DNA from: Nostoc sp. JL34
Lineage (GTDB): Bacteria; Cyanobacteriota; Cyanobacteriia; Cyanobacteriales; Nostocaceae
Assembly: GCF_017114945.1 (NCBI RefSeq)
Contig: NZ_JABXKQ010000105.1
Location: 1 to 33,858, forward strand
DNA: 33,858 nt
Direction: 5' to 3'
The notes below the pieces were generated by a model. The model ran no database searches and was not told where the DNA came from. It worked only from the letters and a program-made list of their open reading frames with translations. Of the stretch, positions 14,622-23,420 are shown in pieces (position 1 is the stretch's first letter; the number at the start of each line of letters is the position of its first letter). The position numbers and the translations under genes are program-made.

Positions 14622-17600
14622 TTATAGCGTTGATACTTTTGGTTTAATACCAACTAAAACTGGATATACTCCTAGCGATAAAACTCGAAACTCTAGTATA
14701 GATGTTGTATCTATAGTAAACTTCAGTTTTGTCTTTTCTTTCTTTAAGATATTTCTTAAAGTAACTTCTTTTTTGGCTAGAACTAGTGCACCAGAATTAG
14801 TAGAAATGTCTGCGATCGCTACAACTAAATCTAGATTATTTTTATATATTTTTTCATAATCATAATCAGAATCAGAGGCAAAGATTTCAAATTCAACTAA
14901 ATATTTACCTTTGTAATAAGAATCATAAGGGCCAAAGATTACAAATCCTTGTCCATCATCAGGATTTGCAATCACAAAATACTCTTGCTTGATTTCAATT
15001 ATTGAACCAATGCCATGAAAAATTACCTCATTTTTAATTTTCTGGTTTTCCAGGTAAAACTCTTGCATCTGGTTAATTAGAGTTCTATCTGCAAGATCAA
15101 TTTCTTGAAATTTTTGAGCTGTTACCCACCAAACAAAGCAATTTTGCGGATCTTGATTAATTGCACTTCCAATATCTTCTTGGTAGAAATTTATGTCTAA
15201 GCAAGGTTCAATATATCTGCCAAATAAATTAGGTGGGATTCCTAACAAGTCTTTTGAAATCAAACCTGATGAATCTTTAATTTTAAAACCTGAGATTGGC
15301 AAAAGCTCACATACTTGTTGAAAAGTTAGTTCATGTATATGTTCTGGCTGCTTCCAGCCATATCTATTAGTAACGGTATAATTGGGACTATCAAGTACAA
15401 AAATCCCATTTGGTTTAAGTACTCTATTGACTTCTAACAAGAAACTTACCTGTGATTCCCAAGATATATGTTCAATAAATTGACCAGCAAATACTAAGTC
15501 AAAACTTTGTGACTCTATTAACCTTAGATCATCTCCATCGTGTTGAATCCAAGTTACATTATTTGGTAAATCTAGTGGTTTTGAATTTAAATCTATACCA
15601 GTGTGATTTTCAATAGAGTATGGATAAAATTTATCAAACCACTCGAAGTACCAATTTCCAGCACATCCAATACTTAATATTTCTTTAGATTGTGGTATTT
15701 TTGCAAGGCAAATAGAACGACATTCGTGTAAAAAATCATTAAAGTTGAGTTTTTTTCGTAAAGGAGTCTGTATTAATATCTCAGTATTATTGAAATCAAA
15801 AATTTCAACTACTTGCTGTTGTTCCTGATGTGAATTATCAATAGCTCTAGCAAAAGTAGTAAGTACTTTTTTAGACGTATTAGGTACAACTTTAGCTAAT
15901 TCCCGTCCTACATAGTCAGCAAGTTTTTTACTTTTTGCTTGAGGTGAAGAAAGTATATGCTGGATAAATTCAGCATATAAATTAGCGCATTTATCTGGAC
16001 AATGTTCCTGAGCAATATACTTATATGCATTTTCGCTTAGGGATTTTCTGTAGTCTAAGTTTTTAGTTAGTAAAATAAGAGATTTCAATATCTCTTCTAC
16101 TTCATCACTTTGTCCAGGGTCGGGTATTTTGAACACCACATCATTGGGAAAATCAGAGAAGGAACCGATATCTGTAACAATAGTAGGCTTACCAACAGAC
16201 AAAATTCGCAGAAGTGATGCAGAGCTTTCTCCGTTGAAAGGAAATCTTAAGTTGAGGCATATATCTGATACTTCTATATAACGGTAAAAATCCGCCATAT
16301 TGACATAGCCAGTAACTTTTACTTGATCTTGTAAACTTAGTTTTTTAATTTCATTTTCTATATTAATTGTACCAAGGTAATCAGTACCACCCACAAATAC
16401 TAAGTAAGCATTAGGTTGAGTTACAAGATACTTCTTAAATGCATAAATAATTTGTAGCGGACGTTTAGTTTTATTGATAAATCCAAAGGTTGATATTATA
16501 AGTTTATCGTCTGGAAGACTCAACTCTTGACATTGATCTCTTAGTGATTTTTCCTTAACAATATACTTTGGCACTATCTGAGGTATATGAACAATATGGC
16601 TATTATCATTAGTGAACTCTTTAATAGCACAGTTATAAGCCCATTTACTGTGTAATATAACTCCTAGAGAGCGTGTAAAAATTCTTCTATTTACATAAAT
16701 ACCGACTTCAGATAACTTCTCATTAATATCTAAATCTTTTGCTTTTAAAAGGTTTAAAATTTCTCCTGCTCTATCTTTTCCGTAACAGTGTTCTAGTTCT
16801 TTAGAAAATTTAATCCCAAGCTCTGGACAACGGGCTTCCATATAATTAATTAGTCCTCCCAAGTAATAGTCATGCAACACGGATATTCCCGAATATCTCA
16901 TTAATTGGGAGTAGATATAAGAATGGTAACTACTATTACCTATCTGGTAAATAATACCTTCGTATACTTGAGATTTTGATCTTTCTTCAAATTTACCATG
17001 AGAAAATAAGTTATTACTGATGTTAATATCGGGCAAATAACTCTCATCATGGTATAAATCAAGGTCAATATGTTGTCCCAATGATGGTAACAAGTCCCGA
17101 CTATAGTCTGCTATCCCAGACTTAGCTGGTGGAAATGGGCTAAAAAAAGCTATTTGTGGTTTTTGATTAACTGAAATAGATACTTTTTTTAATAGCTGAT
17201 GATCTTGAAACACATCAAGCATATTTTTAGCAACAGATTGCCAAGAAAATTTTGCTGATTGCTGAAGTACATCCTCTGAGATTTTTGTTCTAAGGTTCTC
17301 ATCAGATAGAACTTTTTGCATGATCCTAGCCATATCAGAAGGTGAGTATGGATCAAACAGTAATTCATCAGAACCTAAAATTTCTGGCAAAGATGAGCTA
17401 TTACTTGCAATAGCTGGTGCGCCACATGAAATAGCCTCAAGTAGCGGTAAACCAAAACCTTCATAAAAAGAAGGAAAAACGAATAGAGAGCAGGTTGAGT
17501 ATAAAGCTCTTAGTTCTTCATCTGTAACATAATTGGTTAATATTATAGATTTATTAATTCCTAATTTTGTCCCCAAACTAGTTATTTCTTTACTAAAATG

Positions 17601-18353
17601 CTCAGAGACTTTGCAAGCAACTACTAACTGGTAACATTCCTGCAAATTCTTGGGTAAGGCAGAAAAAGCAGTGACTAGCCCTTCAATGTTCTTTCGCCAA
17701 TCTTCGCCTCCCGTATAAAGAATAAATTTTTTGTAAATACCAAACTTCCTTGCAAAAGTTTCGAGCCAAGCTTGGTGTTCATAAGCAGGAATTGGAGTAA
17801 AAAAAGCAGAAACACCACCCGAAACGTTTAAAACTCTCTCAGGGGATATATCGAGGTATTTAATTACATCTTGGCGGGTAGCTTCTGAAATTGCGAATAT
17901 AAAATCAGCATTTTGTATATTTTTTAAGCGCTTCATGTAGAGTGAGCGCATATTTGACTCATTTAAGTATCTATCAGAAAAGATGAGAGGTATTAAATCA
18001 TAGCAAATAACAAAAACTTTTTTAGGAAAATCGCTATAGTCAGGTATTGTGGAATCTAAACCCTCCATCGGGCTAGGTATAAATATTACGTCAACATCTG
18101 CTGCCATTAAAACAGTTTTTAATAGTAGTTCATTGATGTCACAACTACCAATGTACGGGTAATCTACAGAATTATATTTAAAGTAATTATCATCCAGTTC
18201 TGGCGCTGGTAGATTACTATTCGTGTATAACTGGTAACTGAGAGTATTTTGCTGTTTAAATAGAGCTTCTATTATAGATTGTGTATAACGACCAATACCT
18301 CTATTTCTAGAATTATTTGTTTGCAGAGCTTGAAGATCAATGGCTATTTTCAT
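14622..18353 (-). CDS. Trifunctional fusion: GT4 - second GT - methyltransferase - beta-rich C-terminal domain
   Basis: One continuous 1243-codon frame holds four units. Residues 1-390 are a GT4 enzyme (RGIGRYTQSI at 18-27, ICYDLIPLIF at 116-125, EX7E at E298/E306). Residues 398-800 are a second GT-B enzyme (FSPFPPAKSGIADY at 404-417, FGFINKTKRPLQ at 623-634, GESSASLLRIL at 708-718); it keeps the first Glu (E709) but has Ile at the second EX7E position. Residues about 870-1070 are a SAM methyltransferase (ILSIGCAGN at 892-900, GIDLNS at 919-924, FDLVFAGQFIEH at 951-962). Residues about 1110-1243 look like a beta sandwich (GPY, KGKYLVEFEI, LEFRVLSLGV). It probably extends and caps a polysaccharide, like WbdA/WbdD combined. 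It lies between a methyltransferase (25-bp gap) and gmd. Confidence 0.88.
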   Translation of the reverse strand: MKIAIDLQALQTNNSRNRGIGRYTQSIIEALFKQQNTLSYQLYTNSNLPAPELDDNYFKYNSVDYPYIGSCDINELLLKTVLMAADVDVIFIPSPMEGLDSTIPDYSDFPKKVFVICYDLIPLIFSDRYLNESNMRSLYMKRLKNIQNADFIFAISEATRQDVIKYLDISPERVLNVSGGVSAFFTPIPAYEHQAWLETFARKFGIYKKFILYTGGEDWRKNIEGLVTAFSALPKNLQECYQLVVACKVSEHFSKEITSLGTKLGINKSIILTNYVTDEELRALYSTCSLFVFPSFYEGFGLPLLEAISCGAPAIASNSSSLPEILGSDELLFDPYSPSDMARIMQKVLSDENLRTKISEDVLQQSAKFSWQSVAKNMLDVFQDHQLLKKVSISVNQKPQIAFFSPFPPAKSGIADYSRDLLPSLGQHIDLDLYHDESYLPDINISNNLFSHGKFEERSKSQVYEGIIYQIGNSSYHSYIYSQLMRYSGISVLHDYYLGGLINYMEARCPELGIKFSKELEHCYGKDRAGEILNLLKAKDLDINEKLSEVGIYVNRRIFTRSLGVILHSKWAYNCAIKEFTNDNSHIVHIPQIVPKYIVKEKSLRDQCQELSLPDDKLIISTFGFINKTKRPLQIIYAFKKYLVTQPNAYLVFVGGTDYLGTINIENEIKKLSLQDQVKVTGYVNMADFYRYIEVSDICLNLRFPFNGESSASLLRILSVGKPTIVTDIGSFSDFPNDVVFKIPDPGQSDEVEEILKSLILLTKNLDYRKSLSENAYKYIAQEHCPDKCANLYAEFIQHILSSPQAKSKKLADYVGRELAKVVPNTSKKVLTTFARAIDNSHQEQQQVVEIFDFNNTEILIQTPLRKKLNFNDFLHECRSICLAKIPQSKEILSIGCAGNWYFEWFDKFYPYSIENHTGIDLNSKPLDLPNNVTWIQHDGDDLRLIESQSFDLVFAGQFIEHISWESQVSFLLEVNRVLKPNGIFVLDSPNYTVTNRYGWKQPEHIHELTFQQVCELLPISGFKIKDSSGLISKDLLGIPPNLFGRYIEPCLDINFYQEDIGSAINQDPQNCFVWWVTAQKFQEIDLADRTLINQMQEFYLENQKIKNEVIFHGIGSIIEIKQEYFVIANPDDGQGFVIFGPYDSYYKGKYLVEFEIFASDSDYDYEKIYKNNLDLVVAIADISTNSGALVLAKKEVTLRNILKKEKTKLKFTIDTTSILEFRVLSLGVYPVLVGIKPKVSTL

Positions 18354-18378
18354 GCTGCGTTAATTTTGATTTAATTTT

Positions 18379-19626
18379 TTATACAATATTTTTTTTACAT
18401 ACCAACATAGCTACCGCGCCAGGAAGGTAATTATTTGGATTATGTTCTTTTTCAGATGCTTCTAATTCATTTTCAGTGATAGTCCAAGTGAAGTCATCCT
18501 TACGTACTCCATAGGATATTTGAACTATCTTGAAATCTTGAATTAGTTTTTGTAGTGATTCTTGGTTATATATTCGATGTACTGGTGTTAAAGCTTTTTT
18601 GCCATAGGGAACTGTGAGTATAAAACTACCTTCTGGTTTTAAAAGTAAACTAATCTGTTGGACAGCTTTAATATCATAACTCTCCCCTGTTTCATCTCCA
18701 TACCATCCTAAGCCAATATGTTCCAAAGTTGATAAAGCAATAACACAATCAAAACTAGCTGGCGGTAATACAGGGTTGCAGATATCAGTTTTAACAAACT
18801 TCAAGTTGGGATGAAATAATGCTATGGGGCGAATGTCTATTGCTGTAACTGAGTAATTAAAACTAGCTAACTCATACGAAAGGAGACTTTCAGCTGCACC
18901 AACATCCAAAACTGTTATATTACTTGATTTATATAAACGGGCAAGAGATTGTAAAACAAAGGTCTTCTCGAATATTCTCTCATTAGTTCCTGCCCAGTAA
19001 GCTTCGCCATTTTCGTGATAACCCACAATTATTGGTTCATTGAACCACAAACCACTTGCAATTTTAGATTCTTCATTAGAAGAGGGTTGGTTCGTTACAC
19101 TGCTGTTAGTTCGTAGTTCAGTAGAAATTTGCTCTATTTTCTGTTGAAGTTGAGGTAGTTGGTCTATTTTCTGCTCAAGCTGAGAAAGCTGTTCTATTTT
19201 CTGCTCAAACCGAGGTAACTGGTCTATTTTTTGCTTAAGCTGAGAAAGTTGGTCTATTTTCTGCTCAAGCTGAGAAAACTTCTTATTTACCTCCTTATCC
19301 CTTGTAGAATATTCATCACTTTTTTGGATTAAATTGTATAAAAGTTGTCTAACAGCAGAATTATAATAAACTTGTCTTTTTAAAATAGGCCATGCTATTT
19401 TCTTTAAAAGATTTTTTAGCCATTTACGAGTAGTATTTGTATATATCTCATTAAAAAACAACAAGTAGTTGCCATCAATTTCTGGAACGTAACTATTATT
19501 TATCAGTTGATTAGGTAGATTTCTTGTTTTACTTGATTCATTTTCCTCATTTCCTGCCGGACGATAAAATCTAACAGATTGTTGATAAACATCACTAATC
19601 CGCTCTAGTATTTTTTCGTAATCCAT
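18379..19626 (-). CDS. SAM-dependent methyltransferase with N-terminal decapeptide-repeat coiled coil
   Basis: The 415-residue protein starts at ATG 19626, fixed by an AGGAGA ribosome binding site 5 bp upstream; a start further upstream at 19665 is possible but lacks such a site. The first ~115 residues are helical. Residues 118-167 are five 10-residue repeats of the form xQLEQKIDQL, a likely long coiled coil for oligomerisation or spacing. After a polar linker comes a class I methyltransferase: motif I VLDVGAAES (239-247), AIDIRP (262-267), FDCVIALSTLEHIG (292-305), and LKPEGSFILTVPYG (329-342). This layout recalls chain-terminating enzymes in which a coiled coil measures chain length, such as WbdD; that parallel is inference. 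It lies 25 bp upstream of the trifunctional fusion. Confidence 0.85.
   Translation of the reverse strand: MDYEKILERISDVYQQSVRFYRPAGNEENESSKTRNLPNQLINNSYVPEIDGNYLLFFNEIYTNTTRKWLKNLLKKIAWPILKRQVYYNSAVRQLLYNLIQKSDEYSTRDKEVNKKFSQLEQKIDQLSQLKQKIDQLPRFEQKIEQLSQLEQKIDQLPQLQQKIEQISTELRTNSSVTNQPSSNEESKIASGLWFNEPIIVGYHENGEAYWAGTNERIFEKTFVLQSLARLYKSSNITVLDVGAAESLLSYELASFNYSVTAIDIRPIALFHPNLKFVKTDICNPVLPPASFDCVIALSTLEHIGLGWYGDETGESYDIKAVQQISLLLKPEGSFILTVPYGKKALTPVHRIYNQESLQKLIQDFKIVQISYGVRKDDFTWTITENELEASEKEHNPNNYLPGAVAMLVCKKNIV
19126..19275 (-). repeat. Five in-frame 30-bp repeats encoding a coiled coil
   Basis: Five consecutive imperfect 30-bp units lie inside the methyltransferase gene and encode SQLEQKIDQL, SQLKQKIDQL, PRFEQKIEQL, SQLEQKIDQL and PQLQQKIEQI. 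Unit identity is high at the DNA level, suggesting recent expansion. Ten-residue periodicity is not a plain heptad coiled coil, and Pro at the start of alternate units may kink it. Confidence 0.85.
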
Positions 19627-19631
19627 CTGAT

Positions 19632-19637
19632 TCTCCT
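19632..19637 (-). promoter_or_regulatory. Strong ribosome binding site AGGAGA
   Basis: AGGAGA on the minus strand lies 5 bp before ATG 19626 and sets the start of the coiled-coil methyltransferase. It is one of the few strong Shine-Dalgarno matches in the window. Confidence 0.7.
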
Positions 19638-19848
19638 GAAATTTACCATCTATCATTCTTCCCAAAAGAATACATTTTTTCTGAGCAAATTTTATTCTAA
19701 GCTTAACTAGATATTTAACTAGATATTTGTCTAAGTCTATCTAATCATATAGTTGTTCCCTTCACGTAGTTCACAAAATAATTTTTCTGAAGGCAGAATT
19801 ACTACTGATAAGTAAATTAAGTAAATAAATAATATTAGATAATTTACA

Positions 19849-20589
19849 TTAAGTTTTACTTACTGAATTTAAATAGTAGTCGGCAGTTTCATCCGCGTTT
19901 CCCATAAAACGCACTTTTCCTTGCTCTAACCAAATTCCTCGAACACAAGACTGTTTTATAAATTTTAAATCATGAGAAACTACTAATACAGTAGCGTTCT
20001 GATTCCAAAATTGCTCAATTCTTCGCTTACACTTGTTTTTGAAACTTTCATCTCCTACCGACAATACTTCATCCAATATCAAAATGTCCGGCTGTATATC
20101 GGTGGCGATCGCAAATCCTAATCGCGCTACCATCCCAGAAGATAATCCCTTAACTGGTACTAATGCATAATCTTCTAACTCTGCAAACTCTAATATTGAA
20201 AGCGTTCTTTCCCGCATTTCTGTTCGAGAATATCCCAGTAATACACCATACAGCAAAATATTATCCATCACAGAGATTTCTGCATCAAATCCCGCTCCGA
20301 GTTCAATCAATGGAGCAATTTGACCGCGCACCCGCACTAAACCAGTAGTAGGTTGCAAAATCCCAGAAATTATCTTTAATAGTGTTGATTTACCAGCGCC
20401 ATTTGCGCCTATAATACCTATTTTTTCACCTCTTTCAACAACCAAATCAATTTTATTTAGCACCAGTTTCTTCGCAGGCTGGTGATATTTACCCTCCAAA
20501 ACAGACAGCAGTGTTTTCTTTAGGTCATAAGAAAACTCTTCTTGTGTCCGTCGCCACAGCGAAACTTGATCTAGGCGAATTACTTCCAT
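19849..20589 (-). CDS. Polysaccharide ABC exporter ATPase (Wzt-like), short form
   Basis: The 246-residue protein is the ATPase of an ABC-2 polysaccharide exporter. It has Walker A GANGAGKST (61-69), the Wzt-typical IAPLIELGAGF segment (91-101), ABC signature LSSGM (149-153), Walker B ILILDE (169-174) and the switch His206 (VSHD). It ends at NSVSKT shortly after the nucleotide-binding domain, so the C-terminal carbohydrate-binding domain of the E. coli O9a-type Wzt is missing. Its ATG directly follows the stop of the permease gene with no gap, which implies translational coupling. It drives export of lipid-linked glycan across the inner membrane. The 223-bp spacer downstream (19627-19848) holds no recognisable gene. 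Confidence 0.93.
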   Translation of the reverse strand: MEVIRLDQVSLWRRTQEEFSYDLKKTLLSVLEGKYHQPAKKLVLNKIDLVVERGEKIGIIGANGAGKSTLLKIISGILQPTTGLVRVRGQIAPLIELGAGFDAEISVMDNILLYGVLLGYSRTEMRERTLSILEFAELEDYALVPVKGLSSGMVARLGFAIATDIQPDILILDEVLSVGDESFKNKCKRRIEQFWNQNATVLVVSHDLKFIKQSCVRGIWLEQGKVRFMGNADETADYYLNSVSKT

Positions 20590-21396
20590 TTACAGCAAAT
20601 CCATAAATTGATGTCGCCACAAGTGAAAACAAACCCATCCCAGTGACAAAATAATTATCCCACTGAGCAAGGCTCCCCAAATTAAACTTAAATCCGGTAG
20701 CGCTCCCGATAATGTAATCTGACGAATACTTTCAATAATTGGTGATAAAGGATTTAACGCTAAAAACGATTTTACTGTTTTTGGAACAATAGCTGGCGGA
20801 TAAAATACGGGACTACTGATCCAAATTACAAATATAACCAACTCATAAAAATAAGGTAAATCTCTAAAAAATACATATAAAGCGCTTACCAAAAAACCAA
20901 CTCCTGTACAGACTAAAACCAGCGCGATAAATGGAAACAGTAATGCCAGCACATTTACTAGACTCTTAGATTTAACAAAAGTTAGAATTGCTAACAAGGG
21001 CAACACCCCGACGGCAAACTGAAATACATTTGCCGCAATCATTGATATAGGAAAAATACTGACTGGCAGACGAATTTTATTTAAAAGTGAGCCATTGCCT
21101 ACTACACTACTCAATGCCTGAGAGGTAGAAGCTGAAAAGAAGTTGATTACCACCAGCCCAGTAAACGCTGCTAATACATAGTTTGGGATTGAGTTATTGT
21201 AATACGACGCAAACGTTGCTCCAAAAATCGCAGTGTACAACCCCGTCATAATTAACGGGTTCAACAGTGACCAATAAACCCCCAGAAATGAACCTCGGTA
21301 ACGCACTTTAAGATTTCGTGCTACCAAGACGTGCAGCAATTCCCAGTAGCGCCACACTTGCAACCAAGTTGAATTACTTTTTATCGAAAGCTTCAT
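20590..21396 (-). CDS. ABC-2 type polysaccharide exporter permease (Wzm-like)
   Basis: This is the membrane subunit of the exporter. The N-terminal amphipathic segment WRYWELLHVLVARNLKVRYR and the following FLGVYWSLLNPL are family signatures, and six hydrophobic helices follow (about 33-53, 62-84, 108-130, 140-165, 175-195, 235-258 in the 268-residue form). I place the start at ATG 21396; GTG 21402 would add two residues and cannot be excluded, and neither has a clear ribosome binding site. It is the first gene of the long minus-strand polysaccharide operon, so the operon promoter should lie just upstream in the 600-bp spacer. With Wzt it forms the export channel for an undecaprenyl-linked chain. 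Confidence 0.93.
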   Translation of the reverse strand: MKLSIKSNSTWLQVWRYWELLHVLVARNLKVRYRGSFLGVYWSLLNPLIMTGLYTAIFGATFASYYNNSIPNYVLAAFTGLVVINFFSASTSQALSSVVGNGSLLNKIRLPVSIFPISMIAANVFQFAVGVLPLLAILTFVKSKSLVNVLALLFPFIALVLVCTGVGFLVSALYVFFRDLPYFYELVIFVIWISSPVFYPPAIVPKTVKSFLALNPLSPIIESIRQITLSGALPDLSLIWGALLSGIIILSLGWVCFHLWRHQFMDLL

Positions 21397-22002
21397 CCTC
21401 ACACACCGTTACACATAACAGGTAAATTATTCGCAAATTTTATACTATTGGTGGGTACTTTACCGCATTACTTTAACAATAAAAACTTTATTTTAAAAAG
21501 CATTGTTAAACACAAGTTACTAGTGACCATTTTTATACTCTTAATCACATCCTATCCGGGCAAGACCAATTAATTTATCAATTGGTTCCTAGAACTATCT
21601 ACCACAAATAAATAATTAGGCTGTTTCTACCATACAATTGCTTTATAGTCAAGAAAAATGCTTTTATTTCGGATGTCTGTTCATAGGACGATCAAAGCGC
21701 TACTCTATCTAGCGAAGTCGTGCGATCGTAGCCGTTCTTGTCCCAACCGCAATTGTGCTTTCGGTGCCTATTGTTGCCCCACAATAGCAATTTCCTCTGG
21801 TAGAACTACGCGATCGCTTTTGGGTGTCTTTGGCCAAAAAAAGACAACTATTTATCTACCTGCTTGGTTGTTGATTTAATTTTAAGCTGTTACGTCAAAA
21901 GTTAGGAGGTAGGATTCTTTCCCTCATCTTCCCTGAATTTGTGAGAGCAGAGTCACGGATTCCGCTACACTGAGACTTGGTTTATCTGAATTGTAATCAG
22001 GC
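21397..22002. other. Intergenic region, divergent promoters, no supported gene
   Basis: About 600 bp separate the exporter operon (minus) from petP (plus). A 73-codon plus frame at 21658-21879 is rich in Cys and Arg and resembles no family, so I do not call it. In another frame of the same DNA, hydrophobic and LVELRDR-like segments are interrupted by stops, which could be a decayed gene. One HIP1 site lies at 21810-21817. Promoters for both sides must be here but cannot be placed by eye. Confidence 0.5.
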
Positions 22003-22194
22003 ATGGAAATCGGACAAAAGGTTAAAGTCTTTCGTTTGCGCGATCGCGTTTCTCCCCCAGTTGTGAAAAAACTCGGACAAGTGGGTATCATCCAAGGCTA
22101 CAAAGTCACCGATGGTCGTGGAATCGGTGTAGTGGTGCTGTTTGACGATAATTATTCCACTTGGTTTTTTGAAGATGAAATCAAACCTGTGTAG
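22003..22194 (+). CDS. petP: PetP-like small cytochrome b6f subunit (DUF2862)
   Basis: The 63-residue soluble protein matches the DUF2862 family conserved across cyanobacteria: MEIGQKVKVFRLRDRVS at the start, LGQVGIIQGYK in the middle (25-35) and GVVVLFDDNYSTWFFEDEI near the end (42-60). The Synechocystis member Ssr2998/PetP is a cytochrome b6f subunit with an SH3-like fold on the cytoplasmic side, affecting the complex and electron flow. Length and termini are complete. A HIP1 site lies within the gene. It is followed 121 bp later by an ArsA-like ATPase gene on the same strand. The family call is strong; the petP symbol relies on memory of that orthologue. Confidence 0.85.
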   Translation: MEIGQKVKVFRLRDRVSPPVVKKLGQVGIIQGYKVTDGRGIGVVVLFDDNYSTWFFEDEIKPV

Positions 22195-22315
22195 TAGTTA
22201 AAGAACTTAGAACCAGGTTTTTCTTGGCATCTGAAATTTCAAGCACAGGTTGAGAGTCTTTTTTGAGTGCTAAGTTGGAGTTGAAAAGCTCGGCGGTGAA
22301 AATAGGAATCAAGTA

Positions 22316-23416
22316 ATGGCTCTAATATTGACATTTTTGGGCAAAGGCGGCACCGCTCGTACCAAAATTGCGATCGCCGCCGCCAAATTATTGGCAAGTC
22401 AAGGCAAGCGCGTACTCCTAGCAGGACAAGCAGAACCAACGTTGCAAATCCTGCTGGGTACTCCCATTGCTGCCGATCCTCAGGAAATCGCCCCTAATTT
22501 GCAGGCAGTGCAGTTTCAAGCATCTGTACTCTTAGAGCGCAACTGGGATGAAGTGAAGAAACTTGAGGCGCAATATCTCCGCACGCCCATCTTCAAAGAC
22601 GTTTTTGGTCAAGAACTGGTAGTGTTACCAGGTATGGACAACGCCCTGGCCCTGAATGCTATCCGCGAATATGATGTCAGTGGCAAATATGATGCGATTG
22701 TGTACGATGGCACGGGCGATTCTTTAACGTTGCGAATGTTGGGTTTGCCAGAATCTCTGAGTTGGTATGTCAGGCGATTTCGGCAATTGTTTGTCAACTC
22801 CGATTTGGGGAAGACAATTACTGAATCACCCTTGATTCAACCGCTGATTAGCAGTTTTTTCAATATCAACTGGACAGCAGATAATTTTGCAGGCCCCACT
22901 AACCAAGTCAATAATTTCTTAGAAAAAGGGAGAGCCGCTCTTGCTGATCCCAAGCGTCTCGCTGCTTTCTTAGTTACCACAGGAGATCCGATTGAGGTAG
23001 CAAGTGCCCGTTATTTGTGGGGTAGTGCTCAACAAATCGGTCTAACTGTTGGTGGTGTTCTGCTTGTGTCTACTGAGATCAGTGTCAACCTGTCAGAGGA
23101 ATTTAAACCCCTACCTGTGAGCGTCGTTCCCGACTCGCCAACAGGTGACTGGCAACCACTCATAGACGCCCTACCGAACTTTGAAGCACAAGCTTTACAG
23201 GCTCCCAAACCAATTGAAATAGACAGCAAGAATCGTCAAGTCCGCTTATTCTTACCAGGATTTGACAAAAAGCAGGTCAAACTGACCCAATATGGGCCAG
23301 AAGTCACTGTAGAAGCAGGAGATCAGCGACGGAATATTCCCTTACCCCCGGCTTTGAGTGGCAGACCCGTTGCTGGAGCAAAGTTTCAAAATAATTATTT
23401 GATAATTTCGTTTTAA
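22316..23416 (+). CDS. ArsA/Get3-like ATPase with C-terminal Hsp20-like domain and altered P-loop
   Basis: The 366-residue protein has an ArsA/MinD-type N-terminal domain and a C-terminal small-heat-shock-like domain (ArsA_HSP20 type, about 302-366; RQVRLFLPGFDKKQVKLTQ followed by VTVEAGDQRRNIPLP). The deviant Walker A reads GKGGTARTK (9-17): the signature lysine K10 is kept, but the usual G-K-T is replaced by A-R-T, so the normal phosphate-binding lysine is Arg15. A YDAIVYDGTGD segment (123-133) occupies the Walker B / switch position. Such proteins are common in cyanobacteria and are not arsenic pumps; a targeting or chaperone role is a reasonable guess. No arsenic genes are nearby. It sits downstream of petP and upstream of chlG, all on the plus strand. 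Confidence 0.85.
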   Translation: MALILTFLGKGGTARTKIAIAAAKLLASQGKRVLLAGQAEPTLQILLGTPIAADPQEIAPNLQAVQFQASVLLERNWDEVKKLEAQYLRTPIFKDVFGQELVVLPGMDNALALNAIREYDVSGKYDAIVYDGTGDSLTLRMLGLPESLSWYVRRFRQLFVNSDLGKTITESPLIQPLISSFFNINWTADNFAGPTNQVNNFLEKGRAALADPKRLAAFLVTTGDPIEVASARYLWGSAQQIGLTVGGVLLVSTEISVNLSEEFKPLPVSVVPDSPTGDWQPLIDALPNFEAQALQAPKPIEIDSKNRQVRLFLPGFDKKQVKLTQYGPEVTVEAGDQRRNIPLPPALSGRPVAGAKFQNNYLIISF

Positions 23417-23420
23417 GTTA

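Noticed and set aside
14579..14653. 25-residue N-terminal extension of Gmd
   Set aside because: It overlaps the upstream fusion gene, has no family similarity and precedes the canonical MTTKKALITG start.
21658..21879. 73-codon plus-strand frame in the spacer before petP
   Set aside because: Cys/Arg-rich with no family, no ribosome binding site; another frame is more protein-like but stop-interrupted, so at most a decayed gene.
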